Assembly: GCA_049974865.1 (NCBI GenBank)
Contig: JBNGCX010000011.1
Span: 1-64,000 of the forward strand
DNA length: 64,000 nucleotides
Direction: 5' to 3'
DNA from: JAGSOU01 sp049974865
GTDB lineage: Bacteria; Pseudomonadota; Alphaproteobacteria; Rhodobacterales; Rhodobacteraceae
Position 1 is the first letter of the stretch. Each line of letters opens with the position of its first letter. Of this stretch, positions 50,929 to 59,288 are shown in pieces. The notes below the pieces were generated by a model. The model saw nothing but the letters and a program-made list of their open reading frames with translations. It was not told where the DNA came from and made no database searches. The position numbers and the translations under genes are program-made.

Positions 50929-51243
50929 TTAAGCTGCGCAGGCAACGAGAGCAGCATCGCGGGCTCCATTCCGTTCAGCAGACGTGCTGCCCATTTCTCT
51001 TACTTTTGCTAAGTAAGCTGCGCGAATGTCGGACTCTGATGCATCTGGAGATACACCAAGTATCGCCCACCAAGTCGACAGATGATCATCGCTCACCATA
51101 TCTGGTGAGGGCAGGGCCTCTAAACCGGAAAAGGCTGCGGCAACCATGTCTCCTGTCCCCCAAGGCTCAATGCCTCGACGCGTTGCAATCGTCTTCTCGA
51201 TGGCTTGACCATTGTCTTTAACTCTGTCCCGACGATCACAGGA
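50929..51243 (-). pseudogene. C-terminal remnant of a mobile-element J-domain protein
   Basis: About 105 residues match the end of J-domain proteins common on alphaproteobacterial prophages and plasmids: CDRRDRVKDNGQAIEKTIA, then GIEPWGTGDMVAAAFSGLEALP, a WWAILGVSPDASESDIRAAYLA start of the J-domain, and NGARDAAL. The N-terminal ~100 residues are absent: the frame has no homologous upstream part and runs into nnrS-like sequence. The HPD tripeptide expected after RAAYLA is missing too. Base composition is noticeably lower in GC than the flanks. No start codon or ribosome-binding site is at the homology edge. Family recognition is from memory of the consensus. Confidence 0.65.
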
Positions 51244-51250
51244 GAAGCAC

Positions 51251-51595
51251 ATGGGAACGGCCATGCTGGGTGTCGGTCAGGAAGTGGCCGCGCTGCATGT
51301 GCTGGCGATCGGTTGCGTGGGCGGCATGACATTGGCGGTCATGAGCCGGGCCACGCTGGGCCATGCGGGGCGGCCACTGGTGGTGCCGGGACCGTTGGCG
51401 CTGGGTTACGGCCTTGTCGTGACGGCCGCCTTGACCCGCTGGGCCGGCGCGGTGCTGCCGGGCAGCTGGTATCTTCCGGCAATGCTTGTCTCCGGTGCGT
51501 TGTGGCTGATTGCCTTCACGCTGTTCCTGGTGACGTTGGCACCGGCCTTGCTGGGGCCGCGGGCCGATCGGGCGCCTGCCGCAGCGGCGCCGTGA
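51251..51595 (+). pseudogene. C-terminal fragment of an NnrS-type membrane protein
   Basis: 114 residues with the last helices of NnrS: ALHVLAIGCVGGMTLAVMSRATLGHAGRPL, containing the conserved RATLGHxGR, then two or three further transmembrane segments. NnrS proteins are haem/Cu-containing, nitrosative-stress-related proteins of about 380-400 aa; the first ~70% is missing. An ATG (51251) with AGGAGA 6 nt upstream might still produce a truncated product. The break coincides with the end of the J-domain remnant on the opposite strand, a likely deletion/insertion junction near 51245. Confidence 0.65.
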
Positions 51596-51657
51596 TCCAA
51601 GGGGCGGCCGCGTGCCGTGGGCGGGGCCATGGCCGCGCGCGGCGCGGCGCTAGTTGT

Positions 51658-52365
51658 TCAGCGCGCCTTGTTCCAGGCGGTGGCCGGGTCCTCCTCGGTA
51701 TAGTCGCGCAGGCGCGCGACGTCGTCGATGACCGCGCAGTTCTTGGCGATCTTGACGCCCACCGAGCGGAGCTTGGAAAAGGTGCGCGACAGGCTTTCCG
51801 GTTTCATGCCGAGGCGGCCTGCGATCAGGATCTTGTCGTAGGGCAGGGTGACGGTGCAACCGCCCGCATCGCAATCGGAAAGCTCCAGAAGGAACTCCGC
51901 TACCCGCTGCGCGCCGGTCTGGCCCTTGATCTGTTCGAGCTGATTGACCAGCGAATGCAGGTGCTGAAAGGTCGAGCCGAGGATCGACATGCAGACCTCG
52001 GGCCGTTCCTTCATCGTCGATACCAGGACGCTGGTGGGTATCTTCAGGAGTTGGCAGTCCGTCACGGCCTCGGCCGACACCGGGTAGGCAAGATCGCGCA
52101 GCGCGACCGCCTCGCCGAAACTGTGGCCCCTGGTGAAAACGCCGACCACCGCCTCGCTGCCATTAAGGGAAATCCGGTAGAGCTTGACCCATCCGTCCAG
52201 CACGATGTGGATCGCGTTCGCAGGGTCGCCCTGAAAGAACAGGGTATCGCCGCGGTGGACGTCCTTCCAATGTGCTGCCTCCAGCATGCTGTCGGAAATG
52301 TCGTCGGGAAGGCTCCTCAGCAAGAGGGAGTTCCTGGCGATCTCCCGGTGCTTGTGATTCTCCAT
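51658..52365 (-). CDS. Crp/Fnr family transcriptional regulator
   Basis: A 235-aa regulator. The cyclic-nucleotide-like sensor domain (~20-140) includes HRGDTLFFQGDPANAIHIVLDGWVKLYR and GHSFGEAVALRD. The HTH has Glu190, Ser193 and Arg194 (GMKPESLSRTF), the E-x-x-S-R triad that reads TTGAT/C half-sites. The N-terminus lacks the four-cysteine cluster of FNR, so it is not an iron-sulfur O2 sensor of that type; a nitric-oxide-responsive NnrR/Dnr role is plausible from the nnrS and nar neighbours. ATG 52365 is chosen; a longer frame from 52410 exists. Confidence 0.85.
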   Translation of the reverse strand: MENHKHREIARNSLLLRSLPDDISDSMLEAAHWKDVHRGDTLFFQGDPANAIHIVLDGWVKLYRISLNGSEAVVGVFTRGHSFGEAVALRDLAYPVSAEAVTDCQLLKIPTSVLVSTMKERPEVCMSILGSTFQHLHSLVNQLEQIKGQTGAQRVAEFLLELSDCDAGGCTVTLPYDKILIAGRLGMKPESLSRTFSKLRSVGVKIAKNCAVIDDVARLRDYTEEDPATAWNKAR

Positions 52366-52527
52366 GCCTCTTCGCCGAAGCGCCTCGCTGTTTCCACGGC
52401 GTGGGGCCACCCGTTTCAGCGTGCATGTAGGCGCAGGTCCGCGATGCGTTCAAGAGGCGCAGGCGCGGCCGATAGACGCTTTCGCCGCGGTGCCGGGCCT
52501 CGGCTCCTGCCCGGCATGGCCGGGGGC

Positions 52528-53103
52528 TCAGTTTTCGTGCGGTTGCCAGGCCTGCGCGGCCGGCGGTGAAAGGCGCAGCAGGTCCACCGCGCGGGCCGCG
52601 ATCTGGTCCACCGCGGCGTCAAGGCTGTCGGGGCGAAGATAGAAGGCGGGCACCGGCGGCAGCACGATCGCGCCCATCTCGGTCACCGCGGTCATGTTGC
52701 GCAGATGCGCAAGGGTCAGCGGCGCCTCGCGCGTCAGCAGCACCAGCGGCCGGCGCTCCTTCAACTGCACGGCCGCTGCGCGGGTCAGCAGGTTGTCGTC
52801 CAGGCCGGTCGCGATCGCGGCGAGGCTGCGCATCGAGCAGGGCGCCACGATCATGCCCGCCACAGGGGCGGAGCCCGAGGCGACAGGCGCGCCCACATCC
52901 CGGATGGGGTGGCGCCGCGAAACCTGTCCGGTCAGCCGGGCCAGCGCGCCCTCTCCGCATTCCTCGGCCAGGGTGCGCTCCGCGGTCGGGCTGACGACGA
53001 GATCCGTCGCCGCGCCGATGGAGGCGAGCCGTTCGGCCACGGCCAGGGCCAGCGCCGCGCCCGAGGCGCCGGAGACGCCCAGAACCACCCGCGGCGCGCT
53101 CAT
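52528..53103 (-). CDS. ubiX: UbiX-type flavin prenyltransferase
   Basis: A 191-aa enzyme that makes prenylated FMN for UbiD. Signatures are RVVLGVSGASGAALALAVAERL, TAERTLAEECG, VAPCSMRSLAAIATGLDDNLLTRAA and the phosphate-binding TREAPLTLAHLRNM. The start is the ATG at 53103 overlapping the ubiD stop by 4 nt, so the cofactor maker and its client are co-produced. Its position in the anaerobic cluster suggests a second, condition-specific set. Confidence 0.92.
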   Translation of the reverse strand: MSAPRVVLGVSGASGAALALAVAERLASIGAATDLVVSPTAERTLAEECGEGALARLTGQVSRRHPIRDVGAPVASGSAPVAGMIVAPCSMRSLAAIATGLDDNLLTRAAAVQLKERRPLVLLTREAPLTLAHLRNMTAVTEMGAIVLPPVPAFYLRPDSLDAAVDQIAARAVDLLRLSPPAAQAWQPHEN

Positions 53104-54629
53104 CGCGACAGCTCGGGCAGGTGCCGCGCCACGAGGTCGGCGGCAAAGGCGGCGTCCGTGGGCTCGGTGCGCATCACCTCGCCCCATTCGCGGCCGGTTT
53201 CGGGGCCAATCTTGGTGGTGGCGTCGATCCCCATCTTGCCTGCCAGGCCGGGCTCGGGCGAGGCGAAGTCGAGATAGTCCATCGGCGTGCGGTCCAGCAG
53301 CATCACGTCGCGGGCCGGGTCCATGCGCGTGGCCAGTGCCCAGGCGATGTCGTCCCAGTTGCGCGGGTCGATGTCGTCATCCACGACCACGACCAGCTTG
53401 GTGTAGCTGAACTGCGGCAGCATCCCCCACAGCGCCATCATCACGCGGCGGGCCTGGCCGGGATAGCGCTTGTCGATGCTGACCACCGCGATGCGGTAGG
53501 AGCAGGCCGCCGGGGGCAGCCACAGGTCGCGGATCTCGGGAATCTGGGCGCGGATCACCGGCAGGGCGAGGCGGTTGAACACTTCGCCGATGATCGAAGG
53601 TTCATCCGGCGGGCGGCCGGTATAGGTGGTCAGGTAGAGCGGATCGCGCCGGTGGGTGAGGGCGGTCACCTGCATCACCGGGAAGGGCTCGGCCGCGTTG
53701 TAATAACCGGTGTGATCGCCGAACGGGCCTTCGGGGGCGGTCTCCTGGGGCGAGACCCAGCCCTCCAGCACGATCTCGGCATCGGCGGGCACCAGCATGG
53801 GCACGCTGCGGGCGGGCACCAAATGGGGCCGGCTGCCGCGCAGCACGCCCGAGAAATTCAGCTCCGACACGGTCTCCGGCAGGGGCAGGGCGGCGGACAG
53901 GAGCGTGGCCGGATCGGCGCCCAAGACGATAGCCACGGGCATCGGCGCGCGGTGCCGCTGCCAGCCGCGGTGATGCGCGGCGCCGCCGCGATGGGCCAGC
54001 CAGCGCAGGATAAGCCGGTTCCGGTCCAGGACCTGTGCCCGGTAGATGCCGGCATTGTAGAGCGCTGGCGCATCGGGGGCGCTGCCATGGGGCCGCGTCA
54101 GAACCACCGGCCAGGTGATCAGCGGCCCGGCATCGCCCGGCCAATGGGTTTGCACGGGCAGCACGCCCAGATCCACGGTTTCGCCTTCCAGCACCACCCG
54201 CTGCACAGGGGCTGCGCCGCCGATCTTGGGCCGCGTCATCAGTGCCGCCTGGAGCATCGGCCAGCGTTTCAAGGCATCGCGGATCCCGTCCGGGGGCGGC
54301 GGGCTGCGCAGCGCGGCCAGGAAGGCGCCCAACTCGTCCAGGTCGTCGGGGTGGCGGCCAAGCCCCGCCGCCACCCTCTGGGTCGTTCCGAAGAGGTTGC
54401 ACAGCACCGGCATGGTCGCGCGCCTGCCATCCGCCAGCAAGGGATGGTCGAAGCGCAGCACAGGCCCGGCTGCACGCAAGACCCTTTCATGCACCGCCGT
54501 CATCCTGTGGCGGATCTCCACGGGCTCCGCGATCGCTCTCAGATCGCCGTGCATCTCGGCCCAGGCCAGGAACGCGCGGAGGTCGGGGAATCGGGAATGG
54601 GCGCGACTGGTGGGCTGCACGGCGATCAT
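53100..54629 (-). CDS. ubiD: UbiD-type decarboxylase (3-polyprenyl-4-hydroxybenzoate carboxy-lyase)
   Basis: A 509-aa prFMN-dependent decarboxylase of ubiquinone synthesis. Marks are PDLRAFLAWAEMHGDLRAI, the N-terminal cofactor-binding RFDHPLLADGRR, LEGWVSPQETAPEGPFGDHTGYYN with the substrate-binding region, and the late KRYPGQARRVMMALWGML and VVVDDDIDPRNWDDIAWALATRMDP. It starts at 54629, with ubiT starting divergently 105 nt away around an FNR-type palindrome. Confidence 0.92.
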   Translation of the reverse strand: MIAVQPTSRAHSRFPDLRAFLAWAEMHGDLRAIAEPVEIRHRMTAVHERVLRAAGPVLRFDHPLLADGRRATMPVLCNLFGTTQRVAAGLGRHPDDLDELGAFLAALRSPPPPDGIRDALKRWPMLQAALMTRPKIGGAAPVQRVVLEGETVDLGVLPVQTHWPGDAGPLITWPVVLTRPHGSAPDAPALYNAGIYRAQVLDRNRLILRWLAHRGGAAHHRGWQRHRAPMPVAIVLGADPATLLSAALPLPETVSELNFSGVLRGSRPHLVPARSVPMLVPADAEIVLEGWVSPQETAPEGPFGDHTGYYNAAEPFPVMQVTALTHRRDPLYLTTYTGRPPDEPSIIGEVFNRLALPVIRAQIPEIRDLWLPPAACSYRIAVVSIDKRYPGQARRVMMALWGMLPQFSYTKLVVVVDDDIDPRNWDDIAWALATRMDPARDVMLLDRTPMDYLDFASPEPGLAGKMGIDATTKIGPETGREWGEVMRTEPTDAAFAADLVARHLPELSR

Positions 54630-54662
54630 GGGAAAAGAATAGCAGGTGGGCCGGAGCGAAAA

Positions 54663-54676
54663 TTGACAATTGTCAA
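54663..54676 (+). promoter_or_regulatory. Perfect FNR/NnrR-type palindrome between ubiD and ubiT
   Basis: TTGACAATTGTCAA is a full 5-bp symmetrical TTGAC/GTCAA pair with a 4-nt centre. A -10-like GATAAG (54697-54702) lies at the spacing expected of FNR class II promoters (box centred about -40), and the ubiT ATG follows at 54735. It suggests anaerobic or NO-dependent activation of ubiTUV. Confidence 0.75.
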
Positions 54677-54734
54677 GTTGCGCGAGGTTCGCCTCCGATA
54701 AGGCTGCTTCGATCCCAGCCGTACAGGAGAGGCC

Positions 54735-55277
54735 ATGCCATCCGCGTCGCAGTCCATCCCCATATTGCCCAAGCCTGTTGGCACGATGCTCGGGGCATTC
54801 CCTTTGGCCCCGCTGTCCGCCGCGCTTTCAATGCTGACGCGACGCATGGTGAAGCGGCATCCGGGCCTGCTGCGCCGCTTGGGCGCGCATGACCGTGCGC
54901 GGTTCCTGATCGACCCGACGGATTTGCCGCTGCTGCTGATTCTCGAGCCGAGGGGCGGGCAGGTGCGCGTCACGGCCCATCGCCGTGCGCCGAGGGCCGA
55001 TGCGCGTATCGCCGGCTCGCTGGCCGCGTTGCTGGGGCTCGTCCACGGCGCCTATGACGGCGATGCCCTGTTCTTTTCCCGCGATCTGGTGGTCGAGGGC
55101 GACACCGCCGCCGCCCTCGCCCTGCGCAACGCGATCGACGATGCCGAACTGGACCTGGCCGAAGAACTGGCCGCGCTGCCGCCCTTGCCGGCCGGGGCGC
55201 TGCGGCGCGCCATCGCGTTGGCGGAGCGGCACACCGGCGTGGCGTTGACCCGGGCGGAGGAGGGCCCGGCATGGTGA
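54735..55277 (+). CDS. ubiT: UbiT, SCP2-domain lipid-binding accessory factor for anaerobic ubiquinone synthesis
   Basis: A 180-aa protein with an SCP2 sterol-carrier-like domain: RARFLIDPTDLPLLLILEPRGGQVRVTAHRRAPRADARIAGSLAALLGLVHGAYDGDALFFSRDLVVEGDTAAALALRNAIDDAELD. UbiT binds ubiquinone precursors; with UbiU and UbiV it enables O2-independent hydroxylation. It is the first gene of the ubiT-ubiU-ubiV operon, overlapping ubiU by 7 nt. The RBS AGGAGAG precedes the ATG. Confidence 0.9.
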   Translation: MPSASQSIPILPKPVGTMLGAFPLAPLSAALSMLTRRMVKRHPGLLRRLGAHDRARFLIDPTDLPLLLILEPRGGQVRVTAHRRAPRADARIAGSLAALLGLVHGAYDGDALFFSRDLVVEGDTAAALALRNAIDDAELDLAEELAALPPLPAGALRRAIALAERHTGVALTRAEEGPAW

Positions 55278-56254
55278 TGGAGATCGTCTGCCCCGCCGGC
55301 ACCCCCGCCGCCCTGCGCGCCGCGGTCGAGGCCGGCGCGCACAGTGTCTATTGCGGCTTCGCCGACGAAACCAACGCACGCAACTTTCCGGGCCTGAACT
55401 TCAGCCGAGAGGAGATGACAGAGGGCGTGGCCTTCGCCCATGCCCGGGGGGCAAAGGTGCTGGTCGCGATCAATACCTATCCGCGCGCCGGTGCCATGCC
55501 GCTCTGGCACCGCGCCGTGGCCGATGCCGAGGCCGCCGGGGCCGACGCGGTGATCCTGGCCGATCTGGGGCTTTTGGCCCATGCCGCCGAGCACCATCCG
55601 GGGCTGCGCCGCCACCTGTCGGTGCAGGCGGCCGCCGCCAATGCCGACGTCATCAATTTCCATGCCGACAGCTTTGGCGTGAAGCGCGTGGTCCTGCCGC
55701 GGGTGCTGAGTGTTCCCGAGATTGCCGCGATCAACGCCGAGACCGATGTCGAGACCGAGGTCTTCGTCTTCGGCGGGCTATGCGTCATGGCCGAGGGGCG
55801 CTGTTCGCTGTCCTCCTACGCGACCGGGCTCTCGCCGAACATGAACGGGGTCTGTTCGCCCGCCAGTCACGTCGAATACGCCGAAGAGGGCGGCGAACTG
55901 GCCGCCCGGCTGGGGGGCTTCACCATCCACCGGGTGGGAAAGGGCGAGGCGGCGCCCTATCCGACGCTGTGCAAGGGGCGTTTCACGTCCCGAGGCACGA
56001 CCGGCCATGTGTTCGAAGAGCCCGTGAGCCTGAATGCCGAGCATTTGATCCCGCAACTTGCCGAGGCCGGAGTCACGGCACTGAAGATCGAGGGGCGGCA
56101 GCGCTCGCGCTCCTACGTGGCGCAGGTAGTGCGCAATTTCCGTGCCGCCGTGGACGCGCAGGCCGCCGGCCGGCCGATGCCGGAGGGGATGCTGGCGCGC
56201 CTGTCCGAGGGGCAGGCCGGCACCACCGGCGCCTACCGCAAGACCTGGAGATGA
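55271..56254 (+). CDS. ubiU: UbiU, peptidase U32 family Fe-S hydroxylation subunit
   Basis: A 327-aa U32 protein. The four cysteines that bind the 4Fe-4S cluster in UbiU are present at 171, 178 (GGLCVMAEGRCSLSSY), 195 (GVCSPASH) and 234 (PTLCKGRF), matching the E. coli pattern within a few residues. The N-terminus MEIVCPAGTPAALRAAVEAGAHSVYCGF is the U32 barrel start. It acts with UbiV in O2-independent ring hydroxylation. It overlaps ubiT and precedes ubiV by 4 nt. Confidence 0.92.
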   Translation: MVMEIVCPAGTPAALRAAVEAGAHSVYCGFADETNARNFPGLNFSREEMTEGVAFAHARGAKVLVAINTYPRAGAMPLWHRAVADAEAAGADAVILADLGLLAHAAEHHPGLRRHLSVQAAAANADVINFHADSFGVKRVVLPRVLSVPEIAAINAETDVETEVFVFGGLCVMAEGRCSLSSYATGLSPNMNGVCSPASHVEYAEEGGELAARLGGFTIHRVGKGEAAPYPTLCKGRFTSRGTTGHVFEEPVSLNAEHLIPQLAEAGVTALKIEGRQRSRSYVAQVVRNFRAAVDAQAAGRPMPEGMLARLSEGQAGTTGAYRKTWR

Positions 56255-56258
56255 GCAC

Positions 56259-57155
56259 ATGAGGTTGACTGTCGGTCCCAATCAATTCTTCTGGGACACG
56301 CCCCGCTGGGCCGCTTTCTATGCCGACCTGGCACGCGCGCCGGTGGATCGGGTGGTGCTGGGCGAACTGATCTGTTCGAAACGGCTGCCTTTCTACCAGG
56401 ACTGCATTCCCGAGGTGATCGAGGTGCTGCTCGACGCGGGCAAGGAGGTCGCGCTGACCAGCCTCGCGCTGATCACGCTGAAGCGGGAACGCAGGATGAC
56501 CGCCGATCTGCCCGCGACCGGGCTGGAGGTCGAGGTCAACGATGTCACCGCGCTGGCCCACCTGCCCGAGGGCGCGGCGTTCTCCGTCGGCCCGCTGGTC
56601 AATGTCTACAACGAGGGCACGCTGGCCTGGCTGGCGGCCCGGGGCGCGCGGCGGGTCTGCCTGCCGCCCGAGCTGCCACTGGACTCGGTGTGCCGCCTGT
56701 CCCGGGTCGCGGCCGATCTGGGCGTCGCGATCGAGGTCTGGGGGCATGGCCGATTGCCCCTGGCGATTTCGGGACGGTGTTACCACGCGCGGTTGCACGG
56801 CCGGACCAAGGACAATTGCCAGTTCGCCTGCGGCGAAGACCCGGACGGCCGCGCGGTCGAGACCCTGGACGGCCAACCCTTCCTGGCCGTCAACGGGGTG
56901 CAGACGCTCTCGGCCAGGACCGCCAGCATGGCCCACCACGTCGAAGCCCTGGCGGGGGCCGGGGTCTCGGACCTGCGCCTGTCGCCGCAAACCGGCGATT
57001 TCCTGCGGGTCTGCCAACTTTATCGCGACCGGGTCGAAGGCCATGTCGACGGGGCCGCCCTGGCCGCGGCGCTCCTGCCCGGGGCCGCCGGTGGCGCCCT
57101 GTGCGACGGCTTTCTCGACGGGCCCTGCGGCGCGGACTGGAGCGGCGGCGCCTGA
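56259..57155 (+). CDS. ubiV: UbiV, peptidase U32 family Fe-S hydroxylation subunit
   Basis: A 298-aa U32 protein. Cluster cysteines are seen at 39 (GELICSKRLPF), 174 (SGRCYHA), 187 and 191 (DNCQFACGED), the spacing of UbiV. The N-terminus LTVGPNQFFWD is characteristic. It forms a heterodimer with UbiU. It ends the operon; no clear terminator follows. Confidence 0.92.
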   Translation: MRLTVGPNQFFWDTPRWAAFYADLARAPVDRVVLGELICSKRLPFYQDCIPEVIEVLLDAGKEVALTSLALITLKRERRMTADLPATGLEVEVNDVTALAHLPEGAAFSVGPLVNVYNEGTLAWLAARGARRVCLPPELPLDSVCRLSRVAADLGVAIEVWGHGRLPLAISGRCYHARLHGRTKDNCQFACGEDPDGRAVETLDGQPFLAVNGVQTLSARTASMAHHVEALAGAGVSDLRLSPQTGDFLRVCQLYRDRVEGHVDGAALAAALLPGAAGGALCDGFLDGPCGADWSGGA

Positions 57156-57779
57156 TCCGCCCGCCGGGATCTGCGCCATGCGCTTCGGCCGGCGCGTCCT
57201 TGCGGTTCGTTCCGTGGCTTTCCGCCTCGTTACGCGCCCACGACTGGATCACCGAGCACCGCAAGAGGGCAGCGGCGTGGGAGCAAGCGGATCAAGGCCA
57301 TTTTCACTGCCGCGGCCAGTCGATGTCACGATCAGCCGGATTCCGATGCGTTCGGCAAGCATCGAGCCGATCACGTGCCCAAGGCCGCTCCCATGGGTTG
57401 CGGCGCCGTTTGCGCGAAGTGGGTGTTGAGGCCCGACAATATCGCCTCGGGGTGTCGAACCTGCCGCGGTTTTTTCACCATTCGCTTTGTCCGCGGAACT
57501 GTCGTTCGTGACAGGCGCTGCGAACAACGCCTCCCGCCCATGGCGACCAAGACTTCTTCCGGCCCGCAGCCGCCATTGGTGACAACCGGTGCGAAAGGTC
57601 GCTTCGAGCCTGGAATTCACCTGGGCGGTCGGTTCAGCAAACGGTCGTTTTCCATCTGCACCCTGCTCCAGCAGGGCGTTTGGGATACACGCGCCCGCCC
57701 CCGTCCGAGCGCGCACGATGTCCGGCCGCCCCGGCTGGGCGTTTTCACAGTGGAGCCCAGCGGGGCTGAGCGACCGAGG
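57156..57779. other. Region without an identifiable intact gene
   Basis: The 624 nt between ubiV and the MFS gene contain no supported gene on either strand. A minus-strand open frame (57249-57716) includes a segment with weak similarity to solute-binding proteins of the TctC type (ATHGSGLGHVIGSMLAERIG), but no start, RBS or continuing homology. It may be decayed sequence. Confidence 0.45.
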
Positions 57780-59045
57780 TCACGACTGTGGGTCGCCCTC
57801 GCGGTCGGCCTCGGCCTGTTCGGCGGCCCAGGCGCCCGCCGCCTCCACCGCCACGGGCGAGGCGGTGGGCAGCACGCCCAGGTAGCTTTCGGTTTCGTCC
57901 ACCGGGACCAACGTGCGCTGCGTCATGCGGTAGAGCGCATAGAGCGCGATGCCACCGAAGGTCGCGCCGAGCACCAGCCAGAAGGCGAACGGGCCCAGCC
58001 CCTGCATCGCCCAGCCGGTGGCCAACGGGCCGGCGATGGCCCCAAGTCCGAAGGTGAAGACGAGCCCCCCGGACGCGGCCGGCATATCCTCGGCCGAGAG
58101 AAAGTCGTTGGTGTAGGCCAGAAACAGTGCGTAAAGCGGCGTCGTCACCCCGCCGGCGAAAAACGCGGCCGCGAGCAAGGGCCACAGACCGCCGCCGGTG
58201 ATCCCCCCAACTGCGCAGGACACCGCGCCGAGACAGGCCGCCCCGAAGATCAACTTGCGCCGGTCCATCTGGTCCGAAAGCCAGCCGATGGGGTATTGCA
58301 GCACCAGCGCCCCTGCGAACAGCGTCGCGACGAACAGCGCGATTTGCGCCGCCGTCAACCCGATCTGGGTGCCGAAGACCGCGCCCATGCCCGATTGCGT
58401 CGCGTATACGCCGCCCAGCAGGAAGATCCCGACGGTGCCGAGCGGCGAGCCCGAGAAAAGCTCGCGCAAGCCCATCGGGCGCGCGACCTCGGCCGCCGGG
58501 GCCGGGGTGGCCGACAGAAGGATCGGCCCGAAGGAGATCGACACGAGGATCGAGGCGCCGATGAAAAGCACGGATGTCCCCGCATCGCCCAGCGTCAGCA
58601 GCCCCTGCGCCCCGATAATGCCCAGTGTCTGCGCAATCATGTAGGCCGACAGAACCTTGCCGCGCGTCTCGTTGGTGGCCGCGTTGTTCAGCCAACTCTC
58701 GGCGGCGACGTAGATGCCGGACATGCAGAAGCCCACGAGCACCCGCAGCACCGTCCAGGCCCAGGGTTCGGTCAGCAGCGGAAAGGCGATCAGCCCGGCC
58801 GACATGAAGCTGCCCAGGGCCGCGAAGACGCGCACATGTCCCACCCGCCGGATCATAAGCGGCGTTAGCCGCGCGCCCGACAGGAAGCCCAGGAAATAGC
58901 CCGAGGTGACGATGGCCAGCTCCGCGGCCGAAAACGCCTCGATCCCGCCGCGCAGGCCGATAAGGGTGAAATGCATGCCATTGCCAAGCATGATGAGCAC
59001 GATGCCAAGCACAAGCGCCCAGACCCCGGACAACACTTGAAACAT
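57780..59045 (-). CDS. MFS transporter
   Basis: A 421-aa, 12-helix major facilitator. Motif A-like loops are LGFLSGARLTPLMIRRVGHVRVFAALG and QYPIGWLSDQMDRRKLIFG; the amphipathic LRVLVGFCMSGIYVAAESWLNN helix is characteristic of the YcaD-like group. The cytosolic tail is acidic (AEADREGDPQS). The start is the ATG at 59045; the frame extension to 59225 lacks support. Substrate unknown. Confidence 0.85.
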   Translation of the reverse strand: MFQVLSGVWALVLGIVLIMLGNGMHFTLIGLRGGIEAFSAAELAIVTSGYFLGFLSGARLTPLMIRRVGHVRVFAALGSFMSAGLIAFPLLTEPWAWTVLRVLVGFCMSGIYVAAESWLNNAATNETRGKVLSAYMIAQTLGIIGAQGLLTLGDAGTSVLFIGASILVSISFGPILLSATPAPAAEVARPMGLRELFSGSPLGTVGIFLLGGVYATQSGMGAVFGTQIGLTAAQIALFVATLFAGALVLQYPIGWLSDQMDRRKLIFGAACLGAVSCAVGGITGGGLWPLLAAAFFAGGVTTPLYALFLAYTNDFLSAEDMPAASGGLVFTFGLGAIAGPLATGWAMQGLGPFAFWLVLGATFGGIALYALYRMTQRTLVPVDETESYLGVLPTASPVAVEAAGAWAAEQAEADREGDPQS

Positions 59046-59288
59046 GGTACGTCCTTCCGCGCCTTGGGGCTGTCCATACTGGCCGCGGCTTCGCACGAGC
59101 CGGAAAACGTCGCGTTCACCGCAGCGCCGCATGAAGGCCCGTTTGCGACAGCTTTTCAAACGACGACGCGGCTTTTCGTTATCGGCCCTATCCGGACTTC
59201 TCCGTTCCCGGCCCGAAGCAGACATTCATCGTCCCGAGGCTGGTTCAACCCGGCTCGACTTGTTCAAGTTCCAAGATAAGCTAAGCAG

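Noticed and set aside
51205..51218. TTGACCATTGTCTT, a partial FNR-type box inside the J-domain remnant
   Set aside because: The right half (GTCTT) has two mismatches and lies within the coding remnant, so it is probably chance.
57249..57716. Minus-strand frame weakly resembling a TctC-type solute-binding protein
   Set aside because: Only a short motif fits, without start or continuing homology; reported only as possible decayed sequence.
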